This document shows positions 1-7,825 of a DNA stretch of 14,797 nucleotides, piece after piece; the stretch's first letter is position 1; every line of letters starts with the position of its first letter. This DNA comes from Acidimicrobiales bacterium. Its GTDB lineage: Bacteria > Actinomycetota > Acidimicrobiia > Acidimicrobiales > Palsa-688. The notes under the pieces were generated by a model. The model was given only the letters and a program-made list of their open reading frames with translations, made no database searches and had not been told where the DNA came from. The stretch is from assembly GCA_019241495.1 (NCBI GenBank), contig JAFAWZ010000171.1, positions 1 through 14,797 on the forward strand, in the 5' to 3' direction. A program made the translations under genes and the position numbers.

Positions 1-139
1 AGCAACACTGAAAGGCCCAAAGCGCCACTCCCCGCGTCCGACTAATCCACGGCCTCCAACGAGCCATAGAACAACGACGTCAGCGGGCAACACACCCCAT
101 TTTCAAGCCTGAACAGGCCGCCCGCCAGGGCGACCTTGA
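1..139. other. Left edge, no gene recognised
   Basis: No coding region can be supported here. Two small GC stems lie side by side at 107-118 (GCCT, four-base loop, AGGC) and 120-131 (GCCC, four-base loop, GGGC), just downstream of the minus-strand dehydrogenase stop. They could help end its transcript, but neither is followed by a T run on the minus strand, so no terminator is called. A 22-codon minus-strand reading frame starts with an ATG at 65-67 and runs off the edge; nothing in it is recognisable. Confidence 0.4.
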
Positions 140-1360
140 CTAGATCCGGAACTCAGGCTGATGGCGGCGGATCTCCCGCCGGGCGATGGTTCGCTTGTGA
201 ACCTCGTCGGGGCCGTCGGCGATCCGCAGGGCCCGCATGTGAGCGTACATGGACGCCAGCGGGAAGAACTGCGTCATACCCGCTGCGCCGTGTACCTGTA
301 TGGCCCGGTCGATGACCTTCAGAGCCATGTTCGGCACCGCCACCTTGATCCCCGCGATCTCGGTCGCCGCGGCCTTGTTCCCGGCCGTATCCATGAGGTG
401 CGCAGTGCACAGGACGTACTCACGGGCCATGTCGATCTCGATCCGTGATTCGGCGATCCACTCCTGGATGACCCCTTTGTGAGCGAGGGAGGACCCGAAA
501 GCCTGGCGCTCCACGGCCCGCACGACCATCAGCTCGAGCGCCCGTTCGGCCACGCCTATGGCCCTCATGCAATGGTGGATGCGGCCTGGTCCAAGACGGG
601 CCTGGGCGATGGCGAACCCGCCCCCCTCCTCGCCGAGGAGATGATCGACCGGCACCCGCACGTCGCGGTAGATGATCTCGGGGTGGCCGCCGCGATCGGC
701 ATAACCGAACACGGTGGGCTCGACCCCGATCGAGATGCCTGGTGTGTCCATGGGCACAACCAGCATCGACTGCTGTAGGTGGACAGGCGCGTCGGGATTG
801 GTCTTGCCCATGACGACCAGCACTTTGCAACGGGGCGAGGCCGCCCCCGAGCTGAACCACTTCCGCCCGTTCAGAACATACGACGCGCCGTCGCGCTCGA
901 TGCTGAGGCTCACATTGGTGGCATCAGATGAAGCCACGTCGGGTTCGGTCATCGAGAAGGCGCTGCGGATCTCGCCGTGCAGCAACGGCTTCAGCCACGC
1001 GTCCTTTACCGTCTCACTGCCGTAGCGGTGGAGGATCTCCATGTTGCCGGTATCGGGCGCCGAGCAGTTGAGCGCCTCCGATGAGAACGGCACCCGTCCG
1101 AGCATCTCCGATACCGGGGCGTAGTCCACGTTCGACAGCCGCGTTCCCGGCTGATCGGGGTCCAACTCGGGAAGGAACAGGTTCCACAGCCCCCGCTCGA
1201 TGGCAGCCGCCCTCAATTTGTCCATGATCGGCGGGTAGCCGTCCTCCACCTGGCTCAACTCCTGGTAGAAGCGCTCCTCGTTCGGATATATGAAGGCCTC
1301 CATGAAGGCACGGACTTCGTTCTGGACCTCCAAGCCGCGGTCGCTGAACTGGTAAGGCAT
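140..1360 (-). CDS. Acyl-CoA dehydrogenase, ACAD10/11-like
   Basis: A flavin (FAD) enzyme of 406 residues expected to introduce an alpha,beta double bond into an acyl-CoA in the cytoplasm. The middle domain carries the FAD/substrate motif MTEPDVASSDATN (137-149). R285 in ERQAFG is the usual FAD-contacting arginine. The C-terminal motif is ADGPDEVHKR with D382 where medium-chain enzymes have the catalytic glutamate of YEG(T/S). This ADGPDEVH signature is typical of the ACAD10/11 branch, whose animal members handle 4-hydroxyacyl-CoAs and long branched acyl-CoAs. The reading frame stays open upstream to 1852, but the start at 1360 is chosen because AAGGAGGA lies just before it and the family N-terminus begins here; the upstream extension is low-complexity and family-unlike. 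It is divergent from the ligase at 1718, so the two probably share regulation. Substrate unknown. Confidence 0.95.
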   Translation of the reverse strand: MPYQFSDRGLEVQNEVRAFMEAFIYPNEERFYQELSQVEDGYPPIMDKLRAAAIERGLWNLFLPELDPDQPGTRLSNVDYAPVSEMLGRVPFSSEALNCSAPDTGNMEILHRYGSETVKDAWLKPLLHGEIRSAFSMTEPDVASSDATNVSLSIERDGASYVLNGRKWFSSGAASPRCKVLVVMGKTNPDAPVHLQQSMLVVPMDTPGISIGVEPTVFGYADRGGHPEIIYRDVRVPVDHLLGEEGGGFAIAQARLGPGRIHHCMRAIGVAERALELMVVRAVERQAFGSSLAHKGVIQEWIAESRIEIDMAREYVLCTAHLMDTAGNKAAATEIAGIKVAVPNMALKVIDRAIQVHGAAGMTQFFPLASMYAHMRALRIADGPDEVHKRTIARREIRRHQPEFRI

Positions 1361-1370
1361 GCTCCTCCTT
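1361..1370 (-). promoter_or_regulatory. Strong ribosome binding site for the dehydrogenase
   Basis: The minus strand reads AAGGAGGAGC immediately before the ATG at 1360. The near-perfect Shine-Dalgarno sequence decides the start codon against the much longer open frame. Confidence 0.85.
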
Positions 1371-1440
1371 CGATATGAGCTTCCCGCCCACCCCGGACAT
1401 CGAGGCTCGCGGCCCAGGGGCCTCGCGCCACCCAGTGGAG

Positions 1441-1461
1441 AACCTACCACGGGTATCCCGT
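1441..1461 (-). promoter_or_regulatory. Candidate dehydrogenase promoter with overlapping palindrome
   Basis: On the minus strand TAGGTT (1446 to 1441) fits the actinobacterial -10 pattern TAnnnT. The perfect inverted repeat ACGGG-TAT-CCCGT (1449-1461) lies in the spacer just upstream. A repressor bound there would block RNA polymerase. There is no good -35 hexamer. This is pattern evidence only. Confidence 0.35.
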
Positions 1462-1557
1462 ATCCAGCAGGCCGAGAAGCTGTCGCAAAACCCGCGGGAA
1501 AGAGAATGCGACGGCTCGTCTTCAACAACTGGGCCGCGCTTGACGCCCTGACACCTC

Positions 1558-1587
1558 TTGACCCTGTCGCAGGCGAATAGCTACCCT
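1558..1587 (+). promoter_or_regulatory. Candidate promoter for the ligase operon
   Basis: TTGACC (1558-1563, five of six against TTGACA) is followed after 18 bases by TACCCT (1582-1587, TAnnnT). Transcription would start near 1594, leaving a leader of about 120 bases that contains the ACCAAG/CTTGGT inverted repeat. Confidence 0.4.
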
Positions 1588-1652
1588 CCGGGACAAATGA
1601 CCCCGAGGGACCACAAACAACTTGGAGGACCGAAGGCCGAAGCGGTAGCAGC

Positions 1653-1670
1653 ACCAAGGGAAAACTTGGT
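1653..1670 (+). repeat. Inverted repeat ACCAAG-6-CTTGGT
   Basis: A perfect 6-bp inverted repeat with the six-base spacer GGAAAA lies 47 bases before the ligase start. Additional half-sites CTTGG (1621-1625) and CCAAG (1679-1683) flank it, so CTTGG/CCAAG occurs four times in 63 bases. It could be an operator or a leader hairpin with alternative pairings. Confidence 0.5.
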
Positions 1671-1717
1671 GGAGCCGTCCAAGCGGTTCGTGGACGGGGC
1701 CCCCACGGGAGCGTGAC

Positions 1718-3289
1718 GTGACCCCGCCCACGCCAGATGGTCGCCGTCCGTCCTTTTGGGAGCGGGCGCCGCTCGAGCCGGGACGCCTGGCCATAGTCGA
1801 TCCGGATGGCCAGGAGTGGACCTACGGGGCTTTGTGGCAAGCGGGCAATCAAGTCGCGAACGGCCTCCGAGCATTGGGCCTCGCACCCCAGGACCCGGTG
1901 GCTGTCATATTGCCGAATTCACATCAGGTGTACGAGGTGTTCAGCGCCGCGCTCCAGACCGGCCTGTACTACGTGCCGATCAACTTCCACCTCACGGGGC
2001 GAGAGATCGAGTACATACTCACCGACTCAGGAGCAAAGGCCATGATCGGCCATGCCCGCTACGCCGGCACCGTAGCCGAGGCCGCCGACTCGGCCGGGAT
2101 CCCCGCCGAGCGGCGCCTCGGGATCGGCGGCATAGAAGGATTCCGCGACTACGACGAGTTCCGCGCCGCCTTTCCTGCTGAGCTCCCCTCCGACCGCTCC
2201 CCGGGTCAGCGGATGTACTACACATCGGGCACGACAGGCCGACCGAAGGGAGTACAGAAGGCCTTCCCGTCTGGCCAGGTCGACGCCGATGCAGTTGGGT
2301 TCAGCGAGTCGCTGTTCGGCTCCACTGGGCTTCGCTCCCAAGTCGGGGGAGTCCATCTCGTCGCTGGCCCTACTTACCATGCTGCCCCGCTCGGTTTCGG
2401 TCTCGGGGCCCTGCATCTGGGCCAGACCGTGGTGTTGATGGACAAATGGTCGCCCGAAGGAACCCTCGAGCGCATCGAGAAGTACAAGGTGACCAACACC
2501 CACATGGTCCCGACGATGTTCAATCGACTGCTCAAGATGGCGCCCGAGGAGCGGGGCCGATATGACCTTTCTTCTCTCGACAGCATCGCCCACGCAGCCG
2601 CACCCTGCCCCGTCGAGACGAAGCGTCAGATGCTGGAGTGGCTCGGACCGATCATCTCGGAGTACTACGCGTCATCCGAGGTAGGTGGCACCTTCATCGG
2701 GCCGGAGGAGTGGATGCGCAAACCCGGCTCGGTCGGTCGCCCGAGGCCAGGCGTCGAGCTGAAGATCCTGGACGAGACGGGCGAGGAGCAGCCGACCGGC
2801 ACACCTGGATTGGTGTACTTCCTCATACAACAGCCGTTCACCTACCACAACGACCCGACCAAGACCGCGGCCACCCGGCTGGGGGATTTCGCGACTGTCG
2901 GCGACATCGGTTACCTCGACGAGGACGGCTACCTCTTTCTCTGCGACCGGGACTCCAATCTGGTCATAGTCGGCGGAGTCAACGTGTACCCGGCCGAGGC
3001 CGAGAACGAGCTCATCGATCATCCCTCCGTCCTCGATGTGGCCGTGATCGGCGTCCCCAATCCCGACACCGGTGAGGAGCTCAAAGCGGTCGTCGCGACC
3101 ACACCGGGCACTCAAACCGGGCCAGAGCTGGCATCCGAGCTCATAGCTTGGTGCCAGTCCCGGCTGGCCAAGTACAAATGCCCCAGGAGCGTGGACTTCG
3201 TCGATGCCCTGCCCCGCTTGGACAATGGCAAGCTCTACAAAGAGAAGGTCCGGGCTTGGTATTGGGGCGAGGTCGGGCGCAATATATGA
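1718..3289 (+). CDS. AMP-forming acyl-CoA synthetase (FadD-like), 523 aa
   Basis: An adenylate-forming ligase that activates a carboxylic acid with ATP and joins it to CoA. The set of motifs is complete: P-loop YYTSGTTGRPKG (167-178), A5-type YYASSEVG (316-323), GDIGY (395-399) before the hinge region, and the acylation lysine K505 in DNGK near the C-terminus. Length is normal for the family. The GTG start at 1718 gives a family-like N-terminus (FWERAPLEPGRLAIVDPDG) with a modest CGGGAG upstream. It leads a plus-strand run with the flavoprotein at 3339 and a second ligase. No signal peptide or membrane segment is seen. The acid substrate cannot be told from sequence; the neighbours suggest something other than plain fatty acids. 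Confidence 0.94.
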   Translation: MTPPTPDGRRPSFWERAPLEPGRLAIVDPDGQEWTYGALWQAGNQVANGLRALGLAPQDPVAVILPNSHQVYEVFSAALQTGLYYVPINFHLTGREIEYILTDSGAKAMIGHARYAGTVAEAADSAGIPAERRLGIGGIEGFRDYDEFRAAFPAELPSDRSPGQRMYYTSGTTGRPKGVQKAFPSGQVDADAVGFSESLFGSTGLRSQVGGVHLVAGPTYHAAPLGFGLGALHLGQTVVLMDKWSPEGTLERIEKYKVTNTHMVPTMFNRLLKMAPEERGRYDLSSLDSIAHAAAPCPVETKRQMLEWLGPIISEYYASSEVGGTFIGPEEWMRKPGSVGRPRPGVELKILDETGEEQPTGTPGLVYFLIQQPFTYHNDPTKTAATRLGDFATVGDIGYLDEDGYLFLCDRDSNLVIVGGVNVYPAEAENELIDHPSVLDVAVIGVPNPDTGEELKAVVATTPGTQTGPELASELIAWCQSRLAKYKCPRSVDFVDALPRLDNGKLYKEKVRAWYWGEVGRNI

Positions 3290-3338
3290 ACGTCACCTTT
3301 GTAAGCGACCGCGCAATCTCGAGCGAAAGACCAGGAGA

Positions 3339-4472
3339 ATGAAAACGAAGATCACCGAAATGCTGGGCATCGAGTTCCCGATCCTCGGGTTCACCCACTG
3401 CCGCGATGTGGCCGCCGCGGTGACCAACGCCGGCGGTATGGGGGTTCTCGGAGCTGGGAACGCGGCCCCCGAGGAACTCGAGTGGATGGAAGCCGAGATC
3501 GGGCCGGACCGGGTCTACGGACTCGATACCCTCATTCCCGCCAAATCCGACAATGTCGGCAATGGCTCACCCCGGGCGGTTCAGGATCTGCTCCCCGAGG
3601 AGCACAAAAAGTTCCTCACAGATCTCCTGGCCCGCTATGACGTCCCCCCGCTGCCCGAGGGCGACGGAGCCATGGGGCAGATGGGGAGCATGATGCTGTC
3701 GGACAACAGCACGAGGGCTGCGAACCTCATCGACATCGCAACCCACCACCCTCAGGTGAAGTTGGTGGCGAGCGCGCTCGGCCCCCCGCCCCGTTCGATG
3801 GTGGACGTGGCCCACGAGCACGGCATCCTCGTCGCCGCCCTCGTGGGCAACCGCCAGCACGCAGAGCGCCAAGTGGCGGCTGGCGTCGACGTCATCGTGG
3901 CCCAGGGCTACGAGGCAGGCGGCCACGTCGGTGAGATCGGCTCCATGGTGCTGATACCGGAGATCGTCGACACAGTCGCCCCCCTACCCGTGCTGGCGGC
4001 CGGCGGCATCGGGTCTGGTCGGCAGCTCGCCGCCGCCCTGGCCCTGGGGGCGCAGGGGGTGTGGTGTGGGTCGGTGTGGCTCACCACCGCTGAAGCCGAG
4101 ACCCATCCGGTCGTCAAGCGCAAGTTCCTCGCCGCGTCGTCCAGCGACACTGTGCGGTCACGGGCCAGCACCGGAAAGCCGGCGCGCCAGCTTCGCTCGG
4201 CGTGGACCGACGAGTGGGAGAACCCCGCCAACCCGGCCCCACTCGGCATGCCGCTGCACACAGTGCTCACCAACGAAGCGCGCCAGCGGATACAACGGGC
4301 GGCGCACAAACAAGGCAGCGGAGCCGAGCAGCTCATCAACTATTTCGTCGGCCAGATCGTGGGTTCCATGAACCAAGAGAAGACCACCCGCCAGGTCGTT
4401 CTCGAGATGGTCGAAGAGTACATCGACGTCGCCCAGCAGTTCGTCGACATGATGTCCTCGAGCGAGGCCTGA
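3339..4472 (+). CDS. Nitronate monooxygenase-family flavoprotein (NPD), 377 aa
   Basis: A TIM-barrel FMN enzyme of the 2-nitropropane dioxygenase/nitronate monooxygenase family. The N-terminus KTKITEMLGIEFPI is standard. H196 in AGGH is the catalytic histidine of nitronate monooxygenases, and AAGGIGSG (220-227) is the FMN phosphate loop. An insertion around residues 80-130 distinguishes it from the shortest members. Start 3339 is chosen from this family N-terminus; the nearby AGGAG (3333-3337) is unusually close to it, and the frame is open back to 3204. The family name may mislead: in mycobacterial cholesterol ring degradation a member (IpdC) acts on a CoA thioester. Position between two acyl-CoA ligases, 49 and 33 bases away, supports a CoA-thioester oxidoreductase over nitronate detoxification, but this is inference. 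Confidence 0.9.
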   Translation: MKTKITEMLGIEFPILGFTHCRDVAAAVTNAGGMGVLGAGNAAPEELEWMEAEIGPDRVYGLDTLIPAKSDNVGNGSPRAVQDLLPEEHKKFLTDLLARYDVPPLPEGDGAMGQMGSMMLSDNSTRAANLIDIATHHPQVKLVASALGPPPRSMVDVAHEHGILVAALVGNRQHAERQVAAGVDVIVAQGYEAGGHVGEIGSMVLIPEIVDTVAPLPVLAAGGIGSGRQLAAALALGAQGVWCGSVWLTTAEAETHPVVKRKFLAASSSDTVRSRASTGKPARQLRSAWTDEWENPANPAPLGMPLHTVLTNEARQRIQRAAHKQGSGAEQLINYFVGQIVGSMNQEKTTRQVVLEMVEEYIDVAQQFVDMMSSSEA

Positions 4473-4505
4473 CCTGCAGCTGATCCCGGCCGACTCGGTC
4501 TGGTC

Positions 4506-6122
4506 GTGAACACCGACCTGCACTTTGCCACCGCGTGGGAAGCCGTGGCCCGCACGGTTCCAGACAAGCTCGCCGTCGTGCAGGGCTCGCGTCGGCTGGA
4601 TTGGCGAGAGTTCGACGACCAGGCGGCCCGCCTGGCCGGGGCCTTGCGCGACCTCGGCGTGCAGCCCGGGTCGAAGGTCGCGCTCATGCTCTTCAACGAT
4701 CCTGAGCACCTCGTGATCCAGCACGCCACGTTCAAAGTGCGTGGCGTGCCGGTCAACGTCAACTACCGATATCTCCACAACGAGCTCTGCTACCTCCTCC
4801 GCAACAGCGGCTCCGAGATCCTCTTCTTCGACTCTGCTCTCGAAGAGCGCGTCCGTTCGCTGCGCCAGGAGGTGCCCACACTTCGTCACCTGGTGGCCGT
4901 TCGGGCTGCCCCGTCCGACGGGGCGCTGTGCTACGCGGACCTGTTGGGCGCCTCACCCGAACCGCCGGCCGAGCGCTGCGGAGACGATCTTTACCTGATG
5001 TACACGGGCGGCACGACCGGGATGCCGAAGGGAGTCATGTACCCGATCGGCGAGTTCTGCGCCGCCCAGTACGCACGCGACCAGGAGCCCGACGCCAAGA
5101 CCGTGACCAGGCTGGCCGACATCCCAGAGGCCGTGCTGGGCGACCACGCCCGGGCTCCTTGCGTCTCGATCCCGGCCTCGCCGCTCGTCCACGGCATGGG
5201 CATGTGGGCCGGGGCCATGCGTGCCCTCAACCGGGGCGGAACGGTCGTGCTGCTCGAAGGCCGATCGTTCGATGCAGACGAGTTGTGGAAGGCCGTCGAA
5301 CGTGAACACGTAATGTCGATCGCGCTCGTCGGCGATCCGTTCGCCCGACCCATGCTCCGTGCCCTCGAAGAGGCCGAAGCCGCGGGCCGGCCCTACGACA
5401 TCGCAAGCGTGAAGACGATCGTGTCGTCCGGGGTGGTCTTCAGCCGCGAGACCAAGGAAGGGCTCCTCGACCGCCTGGCACCCGGAGCCGAGATCCGTGA
5501 CTCGCTCGGCTCGACGGAAGGCGGCGCCATGGGGACGACGAGGTCGACGCGCACGGCCATCGATCCCACCGGAAGCTTCCAGCTCCTCCCGGGCGCCAAG
5601 GTCCTCGACCAAGACGGTGCCCCAGTGGCTCCGGGATCGGGCGTGGCGGGCGCGGTGGCGGGACGGACCCTCGCATTTGGTTATTACGGGGACCCCGAGC
5701 TGAGCGCACGGACTTTCCAGGAGATCGACGGGGTCAGGTACGCCGTAGCCGGCGACTGGGCAACCATGGACGCCGACGGGTCGATGCGCCTGCTGGGGCG
5801 CGGTTCGCACTGCATCAACTCGCGAGGTGAGAAGGTGTACCCCCAGGAGGTGGAAGCGGAGATCAAGGCGTTCGAGGGAGTCGAGGACTGCCTGGTCGTG
5901 GGCGTACCCGACGAGCGGGGCGGCGAGCGCGTCGCAGCTCTCGTCGCGCTCGAGGCCGGTGCCCGGTTCGATCCCGACGCCCTGACCGGCTGGCTGCACG
6001 GTCGCATCTCGGGTTACAAGATCCCCCGGCAATTAAAGGTGGTCGAGCGGATCAGCCGAGCGGACAACGGCAAGGCGGACTACGCATGGGGCCGGGCCGC
6101 GCTCGGGGGCTCAGGATTGTAG
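4506..6122 (+). CDS. AMP-forming acyl-CoA synthetase, FadD17/FadD19-like, 538 aa
   Basis: A second acid:CoA ligase, clearly different from the one at 1718. It shows the P-loop YTGGTTGMPKG (166-176), LGSTEGG (334-340), GDW (416-418) and the terminal catalytic K523 in DNGK. The TGGTTGxPKGVM form of the P-loop is what I associate with the actinobacterial ligases of steroid side chains (FadD17/FadD19), a resemblance from memory only. The GTG start at 4506 gives the family N-terminus (LHFATAWEAVA) though no good Shine-Dalgarno precedes it. Codon 510 (6033-6035) is TTA, rare in GC-rich actinobacteria. Two ligases in one run suggest two acids, or an acid released after one round of cleavage and re-activated. 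Confidence 0.94.
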   Translation: MNTDLHFATAWEAVARTVPDKLAVVQGSRRLDWREFDDQAARLAGALRDLGVQPGSKVALMLFNDPEHLVIQHATFKVRGVPVNVNYRYLHNELCYLLRNSGSEILFFDSALEERVRSLRQEVPTLRHLVAVRAAPSDGALCYADLLGASPEPPAERCGDDLYLMYTGGTTGMPKGVMYPIGEFCAAQYARDQEPDAKTVTRLADIPEAVLGDHARAPCVSIPASPLVHGMGMWAGAMRALNRGGTVVLLEGRSFDADELWKAVEREHVMSIALVGDPFARPMLRALEEAEAAGRPYDIASVKTIVSSGVVFSRETKEGLLDRLAPGAEIRDSLGSTEGGAMGTTRSTRTAIDPTGSFQLLPGAKVLDQDGAPVAPGSGVAGAVAGRTLAFGYYGDPELSARTFQEIDGVRYAVAGDWATMDADGSMRLLGRGSHCINSRGEKVYPQEVEAEIKAFEGVEDCLVVGVPDERGGERVAALVALEAGARFDPDALTGWLHGRISGYKIPRQLKVVERISRADNGKADYAWGRAALGGSGL

Positions 6123-6171
6123 AGTGGTCCGGGCAGGGGGATGGTTGGGATTGCGACGGACGGAGGGGAAG

Positions 6172-7386
6172 ATGGACAAAGTGATGATCGTTTCAGCCGA
6201 CGGCCACATCGGGGCGTCTATCGATGCGTACCGACCGTATGTCGAATCGAAGTACCTCGACGCATTTGATACTTGGAGCGAGCGGCACCAGGCGGCGACG
6301 GTAGAACGAGTGGCCCGCAAGATGGAAAAGCATCTCGTGCACCCGCCCATGCGCCCTTACCCCACGACCGAGCAGATAAGCGACCCGGCCACGAGGACCG
6401 CGATCCTCGACTCTGAAGGCGTCGCGGCTGAAGTCGTCTTTCCGGGTCCCGACTTCACCGACGAGCACACCGTGCCGTTCAAGGTGATCATCGGCGCCAA
6501 TCCCGAGCGACAGGATCTCGAGCTGGAGGCGGCCGGCGACCGGGCCTACAACCGGTGGCTGGCCGACTACATCTACGCGACGAAACCGCGAACCATCGGC
6601 CTGGCCAACCTTTCCTGCTATGACATGGAGGCCGCAGTACGCGAGGTGGCGTGGGCCCGCTCCGCCGGATTCGGCGGCGTCCACGTCACCGAAGCCGACT
6701 CCCGTCTGCCTCACTACTGGGATGAGTACTACGAGCCACTGTGGAACGCATGTGTCGAGCATGCCCTTCCCGTCCACTTCCACGGTGGGACGGGCTACCC
6801 CGAGGACTTCCGCATGTGGCAGGGCGACCCGGGCGCCATCGCCCTGATGTGGTCGGAGGCGGCGTTCTGGGCGACCCGGCCGCTCAAGTTCTTGATCTGC
6901 GGAGGGGTGCTAGAGCGTCACCCGGAGTTGAAGGTGGTCATCACAGAGACGACCAACGGATGGGTCCCGGATTACTTGCAGACGCTCGACGCCCAGGACA
7001 GCCTCAGCCACCTGTCGCTCAAGCCGAGCGAGTACTGGCAGCGGCAGTGCTACCTCGGCGCTTCGCTGCTGCGGCGTACTGAGTGGCCGCTTCGAAACGC
7101 GATCGGCATCGACCACATGATGTTCGGTGTCGACTTCCCCCACCCGGAAGGCTCGTGGCTGCGTACCCTCCCCTGGCTGCAGGCCGTGTTCGGCGACGGC
7201 CAGGCGACCGAGGCCGAGTTGCGAGCGGTGGCAGGTGAGAACGCGGTGCGGGTGTACGGGCTGGACCGAAACGAGCTGGCTTCGATCGCCGAGCGAGTGG
7301 GGCCCACCCTCGACGACGCGCTCAGCCCCCTACCCGACGATCTCGACCCGGCGCTGGCCAACCGAGGCGCACTCGCCCTCGCCTGA
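6172..7386 (+). CDS. Amidohydrolase-2 family metal-dependent hydrolase, 404 aa
   Basis: A TIM-barrel hydrolase of the PF04909 type, a family that includes decarboxylases (ACMSD), lactonases and C-C hydrolases. Metal-site candidates are D10-G-H12 at the first strand, H202/H204 in PVHFHGG, and D321 in VDFPHPEG; the barrel motif GGVLERHPELKVV is also present. The first motif is DxH instead of the HxH of ACMSD, as is common in actinobacterial members. The start at 6172 follows GGAGGGG (6162-6168), preferred over an in-frame GTG at 6124. A TAGAGT hexamer (6120-6125) overlaps the stop of the upstream ligase and could be an internal -10. Reaction unknown; hydrolysis or decarboxylation of a ring-derived intermediate fits the context. 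Confidence 0.9.
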   Translation: MDKVMIVSADGHIGASIDAYRPYVESKYLDAFDTWSERHQAATVERVARKMEKHLVHPPMRPYPTTEQISDPATRTAILDSEGVAAEVVFPGPDFTDEHTVPFKVIIGANPERQDLELEAAGDRAYNRWLADYIYATKPRTIGLANLSCYDMEAAVREVAWARSAGFGGVHVTEADSRLPHYWDEYYEPLWNACVEHALPVHFHGGTGYPEDFRMWQGDPGAIALMWSEAAFWATRPLKFLICGGVLERHPELKVVITETTNGWVPDYLQTLDAQDSLSHLSLKPSEYWQRQCYLGASLLRRTEWPLRNAIGIDHMMFGVDFPHPEGSWLRTLPWLQAVFGDGQATEAELRAVAGENAVRVYGLDRNELASIAERVGPTLDDALSPLPDDLDPALANRGALALA

Positions 7387-7401
7387 TCTGTTCACGCCGA
7401 G

Positions 7402-7407
7402 TAGATT
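7402..7407 (+). promoter_or_regulatory. Candidate leaderless -10 element for the DUF35 gene
   Basis: TAGATT (TAnnnT) ends six bases before the GTG at 7414, and no Shine-Dalgarno is present. This is the classic spacing for transcription starting at the start codon. The 27-base gap after the hydrolase gene thus may carry its own promoter. Confidence 0.5.
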
Positions 7408-7413
7408 GCCGGC

Positions 7414-7803
7414 GTGGCTCGCTACCCGGCACGACGAGACGAAGCGTCAGCCCCCTTCTTCGACGGAGTAGCGCAGGGGCAGTTGATGATCAAGCAGTGT
7501 GGGTGCGGGCGCCTCGTGGGCCCCGACCGCGCCGACTGCCCGGAGTGCGCCGATCCCTCGTTCGAATGGATCAAGGCGTCGGGGGATGGCCATCTGGTGA
7601 GCTGGATCGTCACCCACAATCGCAGCCCTGAAGGGGGTACCGACACCGAAGTGGTCGGCCTGGTAGAGCTGGCCGAGGGACCCTGGCTTTACGCCGTGAT
7701 CCAGGGCACCGACGGCGTCGCCCTCCAAGAGGGGGTGCAGCTGCACCTCGATGTGCTTCACCCCGAAGAGGGGGAGCCCATCCCGGCCTTCTGTCCGCGC
7801 TGA
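7414..7803 (+). CDS. Zn-ribbon/OB-fold DUF35 protein, likely aldolase or thiolase partner
   Basis: A 129-residue stand-alone protein with the rubredoxin-like zinc ribbon (C29xC31 and C42xxC45) followed by an OB-fold (about 50-125). DUF35 proteins bind thiolase-fold enzymes: in the steroid aldolase Ltp2-ChsH2 the DUF35 domain is needed for activity, and in archaea a DUF35 protein bridges thiolase and HMG-CoA synthase. The natural partner here is the Ltp2-like protein at 9015, reached across an inverted gene. Unlike ChsH2, no MaoC hydratase domain is fused. Length and motif order are normal for the family. The GTG start is fixed by the family N-terminus (conserved FF and G just before the ribbon) and the leaderless promoter pattern. 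Confidence 0.92.
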   Translation: MARYPARRDEASAPFFDGVAQGQLMIKQCGCGRLVGPDRADCPECADPSFEWIKASGDGHLVSWIVTHNRSPEGGTDTEVVGLVELAEGPWLYAVIQGTDGVALQEGVQLHLDVLHPEEGEPIPAFCPR

Positions 7804-7825
7804 GGTAGCCGGCCGGGACCGTGTG

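Larger units (their letters stand above)
1361..1717. promoter_or_regulatory. Divergent 357-base control region, no gene seen
   Basis: This gap separates two divergent start codons, and no coding frame in it looks real. It holds a GC hairpin in the dehydrogenase leader (1408-1427: CGCG+GCCC, AG loop, GGGC, CT bulge, CGCG), a palindrome ACGGG-TAT-CCCGT (1449-1461), a candidate promoter toward the ligase (1558-1587), two near-repeats of CTTGACCCTG (1539-1550 and 1557-1566, the first with an extra base), and an inverted repeat ACCAAG/CTTGGT (1653-1670). The size and symmetry suit a repressor-controlled divergent promoter. The regulator itself is not in the window. Confidence 0.6.

Noticed and set aside
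1..67. Start of a minus-strand gene at the ATG 65-67
   Set aside because: Only 22 codons are visible and they match nothing; the stretch upstream of the ATG has no convincing ribosome binding site.
107..131. Two small stems after the dehydrogenase stop as a terminator
   Set aside because: Four-base stems and no T run on the minus strand; too weak to call.
1359..1580. Small plus-strand frame of 73 codons in the divergent gap
   Set aside because: No ribosome binding site, no recognisable motif, and it overlaps the dehydrogenase leader and both candidate promoters.
1361..1852. N-terminal extension of the dehydrogenase by 164 residues
   Set aside because: A strong ribosome binding site and the family N-terminus mark 1360 as the start. 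The extension is low-complexity and overlaps the ligase start on the other strand.
4953..6032. Minus-strand open frame of 359 codons under the second ligase
   Set aside because: The plus-strand ligase has all adenylation motifs. The antisense frame has none and is a compositional shadow.
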